NCBI RefSeq assembly: GCF_036884655.1
Contig: NC_088327.1
Span: 9,643,001 to 9,707,000, forward strand
Direction: 5' to 3'
Origin: Musa acuminata AAA Group
Taxonomy: Eukaryota; Streptophyta; Magnoliopsida; Zingiberales; Musaceae
Length of the DNA stretch: 64,000 nt
In this document: positions 56,815 to 64,000 of the stretch, in pieces
How the letters are laid out: each line of letters opens with the position of its first letter
Numbering within the stretch: position 1 is the stretch's first letter
The notes under the pieces: model-generated
Seen by the model: only the letters and a program-made list of their open reading frames with translations
Database searches by the model: none
What the model was told of the DNA's origin: nothing
Position numbers and translations under genes: made by a program

Positions 56815-59800
56815 ATGAAGCTTTTTGTTCACGTCATTGAGGCCCGTGGTCTTCCTGTAATGAATATGAATGGGTCATGTGATCCCTATGTGAGATTGCA
56901 GCTTGGCGGTCGTAGGTCGAAAACTAAGGTCATCAAAAAGAACTTGAACCCTTTTTGGGATGAAAAGTTCAGCTTCCTTGTCGGGGAACTCAGTGAAGAG
57001 CTTACTGTCTCAGTTCTCAACGAAGATAAGTACTTTAATAATGATTTCTTGGGGAAGGTGAAGGTGTCATTGTTGAAGGTCTTGGACGCTGAAAACCTAT
57101 CCCTGGGGACGGCCTGGTACCAGCTGCAACCCAAGAATAAGAAGTCGAAGAACAAAAAAAGGGGTAATATGCCGATTATCCTTCTCTGTTCTATGGATGT
57201 TATTCTCTAGCTGGAATTATTTCAGTTTAGTTAGCTCCAGCTTTCCCTCTCCTGATCATGTCTCTCCTCCCTTTCTTGGCTTACATATGGATTCTCTGGT
57301 TCCTGGTTCAGGTTCCAACATGTGGGGCCCTGGATATTAGTTCTTTTTCACTCGTTTAGTTGTATGAATTTAGTTTCTTAAAATGCTCAGATGTTCTTGA
57401 TAGCTTGTAACCGTGTCAAGTCTCTATATCGTAGATGAATGAAAAGAGGCAAATATTAGGCGACCAAAGTTGTAAATGATATATAGTGAAAATGGATCAT
57501 GAAATGGTTTTTGTGAATTCCAGATACAAATGTTCTTTCTTTACTGAATACCTATAACTGTACTAGTTGTTATTGCACATGTTTAGTCAAACATATGCAT
57601 ATATTAATCAAGTAACTATTATCTGTTTATCTTGCATTTAAAATGAAACAATTGTAGATCAACAATTAAAAAATGATCTCCATTTACAGTTTCAATCGGT
57701 AAATTAGATTTAGTTTTAGCAAGTTCAGCAGCACATGCTCCAGCTTTGGTTGTTTTGTTAGAAGAAAAATAATAGAACAGGGGAAGGATAACCCGACACA
57801 TGCAGATGTTAGTGTCTGGGAGTTCTCTAATCTTCATTGTATTGATAAGATTAAGTGTATAAACGGTGTCATTTATGCTTTCCTGGCTCATCTCAAAACA
57901 TAATGATTTTCACTCGATGTCATTATGATCAGATAGAAATTTGTACCATGACGTAGTTCTTTTAGCGCAGGAGGCATATGCATGCAATATTTAATGGTAC
58001 TAATTATTTAATTTGTCCCACTTGTAGGGGAAATTTGTCTCACCATACAATTGTCCCCAAGAAATACTATCTTAGATGATTCTTCTATTGTCTCACAAGC
58101 ACCTTCTACTGATCTTGCATCAAGTTCGGAGACCTCCCAACCGATAAGGGAAGCGCCTTTGTGTACTTCTTCTGGTGGCAAAATTGATTCAAATTCTTTG
58201 ATGGATCTTGAAGAAACTAGAGCTACCAAGGAAAATAAGTCAAACACAACATCTTTTGTTGAACTATTGTCTCAGATGTTCCGTGGGAAGAATGCAGAAT
58301 CTGTTCCTTTAGCTGAAAATAGGGACCTTGATTCCTTAGAACAGTCAGAAGGGACATCTACGAAAGCGGATGTATGTGCTGACTCAGCTGACAATGTACC
58401 ATGTGAGAACAAATTCGAGGAACTACTGGAAACTATGGCTTCAAAATGTCTCGGGTCTGATATGCCTGGGCATCTACCTGGTGGAATATTACTTGATCAA
58501 TCTTACGCTATTGCACCAGGTGATCTGAACTCCCTTCTTTTTTCACCAGATTCAAATGTTAGGAAATCTTTTGCAGAGCTTCAAGGAACTACAGATCTGC
58601 AAAGGGAACCGTGGAGGCTTCTTAATGGTGAAAGTAGTTTAAAGAGAGTGCTGACTTACACAAAAGCTGCAACTAAACTGATCAAGTCTGTGAGAGCTAC
58701 AGAGGAGCAGACATATCTGAATGCAGATGGAAAACAGTTTGCAGTTTTAGCAAGCGTAAGCATTCCTGATGTTCCTTGTGGTAGCTATTTTAAGACAGAG
58801 ATCCTCTATTTGATAAAGCCTGGGCCTCAGCTGCCATCAGCTAATCAATCATCACATTTGATTATATCATGGCGTTTAAACTTTCTTCAAAGTACAATGA
58901 TGAAAGGCATGATTGAAAGTGGAGCAAAGCAAGGTCTTACAGAGAGTTTTGCCCAGTTTGCTGACATTCTTTCCAAGCATGTTAAACCAGTTGCTTTGGA
59001 TGACTCTTCTTGCAGCATAGAGAAAAACTTGGTTCTACCAGAGATAAAACGGGAGTCTAGTTTGGGCTTGGCATTCCAGTTCCTCCGTAATTTTACAGTT
59101 CTACTCTCTCTCTTTGTAGGATTATATGTCTGTGCTCACATCCTAATAGCCAAACCTGGCACGGTTCAGGGGCTTGAGTTTGTTGGACTTGATTTGCCTG
59201 ACTCCTTCACAGAACTTCTAGTGTCTGCAGTTTTGACGCTTCAAGGGCAATATGTTCTAGAAGTAATAGGACGTTTTTTGCGTGCCAGAAAACACAATGG
59301 TATGACCTGTAATCCATCACATTTTTTTCAGGAATGATTTTTATTTTTATTTTTTGTCTCTTAAATGCTTGATTGAGGAGCTTCTGTGAAGAATGATCAA
59401 AACAAACATTATATATGTTGAGTTTCTGATCTATGCTTGTGCTAGAATATTGCTAACAGATCAAGAATTAGATTGAAATTAAGGCCTTAAGTATACCTTC
59501 CTGTTGCTGCTGAGCCTAAAGATTATTAGCAAATTCCCTGGTATATGAATGACACGTAGGTTCTGAAGATGGACTTTCAAGTAGATGCTGTAGCAAAATA
59601 TATAAGTTATTAGATTTATCGTGCCTCCTATGTTCAGGGATCCAGTAATAGAAGAAAATTGTTAACAGATCAAGAATTAGATTGAAATTAAGGCCATAAG
59701 TATAACTTCCTGTTGCTGAGCCTAAAGATTATTAGCAAATTCCCTGGCATATGAATGACACGTAGGTTCTGAAGATGGACATTCAAGTTGATTCTGTAGC

Positions 59801-62800
59801 AAAATATAGAAGTTATTAGATTAATCATACCTCCCATTTTCAGGGATCCAGCAATATAAGAATATGAATTTTCTGAAATTATCAGATTCTCCCTTTGCCA
59901 TAGTGTAACTGCAAATTTTACATAATTGTTATCTTAGGTTAGATACAGTGATTCCATTTTCCATAACCATGATTTCTTTTGTCTTTGTTTGCTAAAATAC
60001 AAGTTTTGGTAGTTCAGTTAGACTGTATCTATAAAGAGCATTATTACAATATTGATCAGAATTAATTCCATGTGCCTGGCCATAAAAATACTTGGACATA
60101 TTATTCTGTATGTGTAACAAAAATGAAAAGCATTATTATTATTATTTTACCTGGATGGCGGAGATATGTCAAGCTATCACCAACATTCAGTCATTAGCGG
60201 ATGTTATGTCCCGACTAATCTCACGACTTAGATCCCTACAGGAGGAACAGGTGACATATTTCCACAGCTTCTGTTCATTATCTAAGTTGATTGTGAAGTT
60301 CGATGACAAGCCGCATGCTCTTTTAGTCATATCGATGGGCAAGAGCATTTATGAGAATGTCCTCGTCTTTCCCTTTCCCTTTGATATTCTCGTGTCTCCG
60401 GTGGTGCTGATCGGGGGATCTTCTCATCTCTCTATATCTTCTGCCATGGAGCAAGCTGTTAGAGGCTGAGTAATAAGTGATCATGAATGTGCGATGGTGG
60501 AGATGGTGTGATCAATGGTGGTGGGGCTACTAGAGAGGCAGGTTGGAGTAGCAAGCAGGTGACGGGTCATGCAGCACCTAGGGTGTGAATTTAAGCATAG
60601 ATGGATCAAGAGCAATGGTGGAAACTAGATGATTGGGAAGATGCAATGGAGATACTAATGAGGTTTTGGGAATTATCAAAATTTTCCGAGGAATGGTAAT
60701 ATTCGGTTAACCACCCTTTTTGCTTTCATAATGCAAGGTTTAATATTTTGATCTGGAAACTGTACCGATCCCCAGATGGGGCATACCATGTTTCTGTATT
60801 CCCTGTGCCAACTGAGGTGGGCCTGGCCAAAAGAAGAGGAGGAGGAGGAGGAGGAGGTGGTGGTGGTGGTGGTGGTGTGGAGGAACCGGAGGAGGAGGAG
60901 AAGGAGAAGAGTGAAACAAACAAGATGTAACAACAATGAGGAGAAGGTGACAACATCAGCAGTGGAGGCTGCAAGCCAGAGAAAAGAGATGGGAAAATGG
61001 GAGGCTATCAACAGTTGCTGACAACTGTTTTCATCCAGGATTAAAAAGATTAAAAAAATGAATTACTTGTTTCAACTGGATCGGACAAAATGGTTTGATC
61101 TATGCCCTATAGCTACATGGACCATAGTGGACAATACGGTTGGCATATAAATCTTTTCGCAATGTATTATTTATTTTTAACCAGATCTTAATACATGATC
61201 AGATTTATATGTTATTTCTATAATCTAACTGTTTCCATGCATTGAGATATGGTAGGGTTAACATTCTCGATTTGTGTGTAATGCCTGGATTTTTTTTTGC
61301 TGTTTCTCTGATATGAAGTCGAACTTGAGAGCAAGGTTTGCCGTACCGGACCGTACCGCCCGGTACGGGCGGTACGTACCGGTCCGATAGGCTAGCGGTA
61401 CGCGGACCGCCCTGTACCGGTCTGCCCGTACCGAGCACTGTAGCACTGTAGCACTGCTACAGTGCTCGGTACACCTGGGTGTACCGAGCGGTATACCGTA
61501 CCGTACCGGTACCGAGCCCGGGTCGAAATGTCGGTACGGTACGGTACGGCGAACCTTGCTTGAGAGTATATTGAGAGGAAAGAAATGAAAAGCAAACTAG
61601 TGGTCGGTTAATTGTCATCTCAAATATCTAATAATTTATCAGTTGGAGAATGGGTAGTATTTTATTATAATTGCCCAGGAAGGTTATAAATTAAGTTTTT
61701 TTCCAACAATATAACTTTGCTAAAAATTAAGGATTGTTGTCTTGTAGTATGAGAGCTTGCTGATAGTATGTTAAGACTTGGCTTAGGTATATGTTTGTAT
61801 GGATCAGAAGAGCACATGCAGAAACCTTTTTGGCATGGGACATACCAACCCATGCTGACCAGCATGGAGTCATTGCTTGTAATATACCTGCAGCATTAGA
61901 TATAAAATAGGATTTCTTGCAGATTCACTTTAAAGTAAGTTCTCTTGTACAACTTTGCCACAATCTGCATAAAGCAATAGATAAACTAAGTTTTTTAAGA
62001 ATATTAAGGCTGTAACACAAGGTAGTGTCCACCATCCAAACATGGCTAGTAGTTGAGTTTGCCACCTACTGCAAATTCAAAGTGTAGTTCTCTCATCTGT
62101 GAACTTTTTAACTTCCACTGATGAGACTTTCAGAATCTTGGTTTCTTTATCTATTTTTTCTCCTGCTAAAGGAACCATGTTTTTCTTCTTCAGTTGCTTG
62201 ATTAAATAGCTGCATTTTCTGCACAGGTAGTGATCATGGGGTTAAAGCACAAGGAGATGGTTGGTTGCTAACTGTTGCATTGATTGAGGGAAGCAATATA
62301 GGAGGTGCATATTCATGTGGGTTCTCTGATCCCTATGTTGTCTTTACATGCAATGGAAAAACAAAGACAAGCACAATTAAGTTCCAAGCAGCAAATCCAG
62401 TATGGAATGGTAATTTGGTGAAATACCACTTCTTTCACTTTGTTTATTTGGATAATTGCAGTGATTTGGAAAGAAGCATATACATTTCTGTTACTGACTT
62501 TTCATGTTGGTATATAGATCTTGATACAGTGGACTTCCTATAATTGTTCGTACTTTGTTGGATCTGCAGAGATATATGAATTCGATGCCATGGATGATCC
62601 TCCATCTAGAATGGAGGTGGCGGTTTATGATTTTGATGGACCATTGGATGAGGCTATATCTCTTGGTCATGGAGAAGTCAACTTTGTGAAATCTAATTTA
62701 TCAAAACTAGCTGATATCTGGATTCCTCTTCAAGGAAAATTTGCTCAAGCATGTCAGTCTAAGTTGCGTTTGAGGATTTTTTTGAGCAATTCAAGGGGCA

Positions 62801-63054
62801 ACGGTGTTGTCACAGATTATCTAACAAAAATGGAGAAAGAGGTCGGCAAGAAGGTAAAAAACACATACAGTATGATGACACTGTTCTTGTGATTCTTCAT
62901 GTCTTCTGGCTTAGGTATCGGATGGTTAAATATGTAGATAAATCTGCGGTCACCTCAAACAAATTCTGCATTCCAGAAGCTCTTTGGTCTCCCACAAGAA
63001 GAATTTCTCATTAATGACTTTTCCTGTCACCTGAAACGCAAGATGCCTTTACAG
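56815..63054 (+). CDS. C2/VASt/GRAM-domain protein (first five coding exons; runs off the window)
   Basis: Coding exons 56815-57163, 58028-59299, 62227-62409, 62570-62853 and 62938-63054 join in frame to 735 residues; the C-terminus is beyond 64000. An N-terminal C2 domain (1-115; CDPYVRLQLGG, NPFWDEKFSF) keeps few of the usual Ca-binding aspartates in loop 1 (MNMNGSCD). Then comes a Ser-rich linker, a VASt lipid-binding domain (about 235-420; YAIAPGDLNSLLFSPDS, ILYLIKP, MKGMIESGAKQGLTESF) and a hydrophobic segment (FTVLLSLFVGLYVCAHILIA). A second C2 domain (about 550-680; GFSDPYVVFTCNGK, NPVWNEIYEF) and the start of a GRAM domain (FQKLFGLPQEEFLINDFSCHLKRKMPLQ) follow. This order matches plant C2-and-GRAM proteins such as Arabidopsis At1g03370. 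The family is thought to bind membrane lipids, possibly at contact sites; that role is inferred. The start is the first in-frame ATG and begins the C2 fold directly. Confidence 0.9.
59454..59865. repeat. 209-bp tandem duplication in C2-GRAM intron 2
   Basis: TAACAGATCAAGAATTAGAT starts at 59454 and 59663. Both copies continue through TTCCTGTTGCTG, GACACGTAGGTTCTGAAGAT and TTTTCAGGGATCCAG or a close variant. Differences are few, so the duplication is fairly recent. Confidence 0.87.
59866..61331 (+). other. Intron 2 of the C2-GRAM gene, left of the MITE
   Basis: A 125-codon open stretch at 60092-60469 has no recognised motif, no splice support and a (TTA)n run inside it. At 60837-60905 there is a (GGA)n(GGT)n(GGA)n microsatellite that creates long poly-Gly/Glu frames on one strand and poly-Pro on the other. 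Neither is likely a gene. Confidence 0.55.
61332..61558. mobile_element. hAT-like MITE made of GGTACGG words, 227 bp
   Basis: Terminal inverted repeats CAAGGTTTGCCGTACCG and its complement CGGTACGGCGAACCTTG (one mismatch in 17) are flanked by the exact 8-bp duplication CTTGAGAG (61324-61331 and 61559-61566). An 8-bp duplication with CAAGG ends fits the hAT superfamily. The inside is dominated by CGGTACGG/CCGTACCG words. It also holds an 18-bp-arm perfect hairpin (61428-61445 with 61455-61472; core GAGCACTGTAGCA). It is GC-rich in an AT-rich intron and has no coding capacity. Confidence 0.88.
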
Positions 63055-64000
63055 GTACTTTATGTTTTCCTTATGTTACTTGATCTAGCTAATAAATTAG
63101 CACTGGTACACTCTGTGTCAATTTACTATTATGGAACTTTATTGATCTCAAAGTTTTTGATGGTTATGTATTTCAGAATGTATCCATAATATAATTTATG
63201 GAAAACTTGTTGGTTGGACCCACCATGGATACATTTATATAATTGCTAACACAAATCACTAAGGTGTGTTGCTTCTCAGTCTCTAATTTTTAACTCTTCT
63301 GTATATATAATACTAGCCTATTCGCTTGTGTGACATATGCAAGGTTCAGAAGATCAGGAACCAAATCTAAAGCGACATCAGAATTTGGGATCCTTTTCTG
63401 TCCAAATGGAGTCATTGAATTGGATGTTCTGGAATTGTAGGCCCAGACTGGGCTAGCAGCAGTCCTGGATCCATGGGAACCAGCTCAATTTGAGCAGCTA
63501 GTATATGTACAGTAGAAATGGAATCTTCCATTAATCCTGAAGTATTATTATGAGTAGCCAATATGTATTTTACAAGTGGAATCTTCTATGTGCTATGAAG
63601 AACTATGAGTAGTTTAAGCTGCCAGTGATGGATCGTGTTTAGGACACTAAGCTATATAGGAGGTGAAGCTGAATGGAATGGAATGGAAATATAAATGTAA
63701 ATGCACCTTTACTTGTTCTTTAAGCCCCATCCATATATTAAAATGAAAAACAAGAGGAATGGATAGACATAAGGAGAACATATTAATCAACTATATAAGT
63801 TGGAAATTACATCAAAAATAACATGAACATTCTTTCTTTTTTAATGGGTAAATAAAATGAGAACCATTCACTTTACTATTGTGTCCAAGTGTCGTATCCA
63901 TTTTGAGTAAAAGGTTCATTTTAATTGTTGACATGTCCAATAAAAGTGAGCCTATCTCAATATTTTTGTCAGCATGTTGGGTATTGAGATAAATCGGTCT
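63055..64000 (+). other. Start of the next C2-GRAM intron, to the window end
   Basis: It follows a good donor (ACAG|GTACTT). The continuation of the GRAM domain was searched for in the plus frames and not found, so the next exon is probably beyond 64000. AT-rich, no repeat ends recognised. Confidence 0.6.

Noticed and set aside
60092..60469. 125-codon plus-strand frame inside the C2-GRAM intron as a possible nested gene
   Set aside because: It has no motif or splice support, contains a (TTA)n run coding poly-Tyr, and sits in repeat-rich intron sequence.
60676..61021. Poly-Pro/poly-Ser and poly-Gly/Glu frames on both strands
   Set aside because: They are generated by the (GGA)n/(GGT)n microsatellite inside a C2-GRAM intron.

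Overview
This is a nuclear segment of a flowering plant. The four genes have plant-type GT-AG introns, and their proteins match conserved plant families. The repeats are typical of plants: LTR retrotransposons primed by initiator tRNA-Met, a TRIM element, L1- and RTE-type LINEs and a hAT-like MITE. The style of the repeats suggests a monocot, perhaps Musaceae or a palm, but I cannot prove the species from sequence alone. I see no rRNA, tRNA, CRISPR or prokaryotic gene.

Layout. (1) Positions 1-13994 are a nest of LTR retrotransposons at least three layers deep. Old GC-rich LTR-like sequence (271-1005 continuing at 12903-12954, and related blocks at 64-190 and 13430-13994) was split by a minus-strand element (1006-12902, 448-bp LTRs). 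That element was in turn split by a very young plus-strand Copia-type element (5011-12256, 1573-bp LTRs, 5-bp target duplication GCGCG). The Copia element encodes only Gag. (2) 14224-19398 holds the last four exons of a GBF-interacting-protein-1-like gene. Its 5' exons are not in the window, so the nest probably sits in one of its introns. (3) 20965-26222 is a complete nine-exon ABCG half-transporter, best matched to ABCG26 (pollen-wall precursor export). It is followed by a decaying tandem array of its own last exon (26223-26912). (4) 27863-54433 is a complete 18-exon GPI inositol-deacylase (PGAP1/Bst1 family; spliced CDS 3351 nt, 1116 aa). Its 9.7-kb intron 14 holds a complete but dead L1-type LINE (41331-47498, 12-bp target duplication), an RTE-type remnant and a TRIM. 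(5) 56815-63054 holds the first five coding exons of a C2/VASt/GRAM-domain membrane-contact-type protein that runs off the right end; its intron 2 carries a 227-bp hAT-like MITE made largely of GGTACGG words.

The four genes all lie on the plus strand but have unrelated cellular roles: transcription co-factor, plasma-membrane lipid/sporopollenin export, ER lipid remodelling of GPI anchors, and a lipid-binding membrane-contact protein. There is no sign of a functional cluster. A second theme is the number of direct tandem duplications with unit lengths of about 30-310 bp, mostly in introns and in dead LINE sequence.
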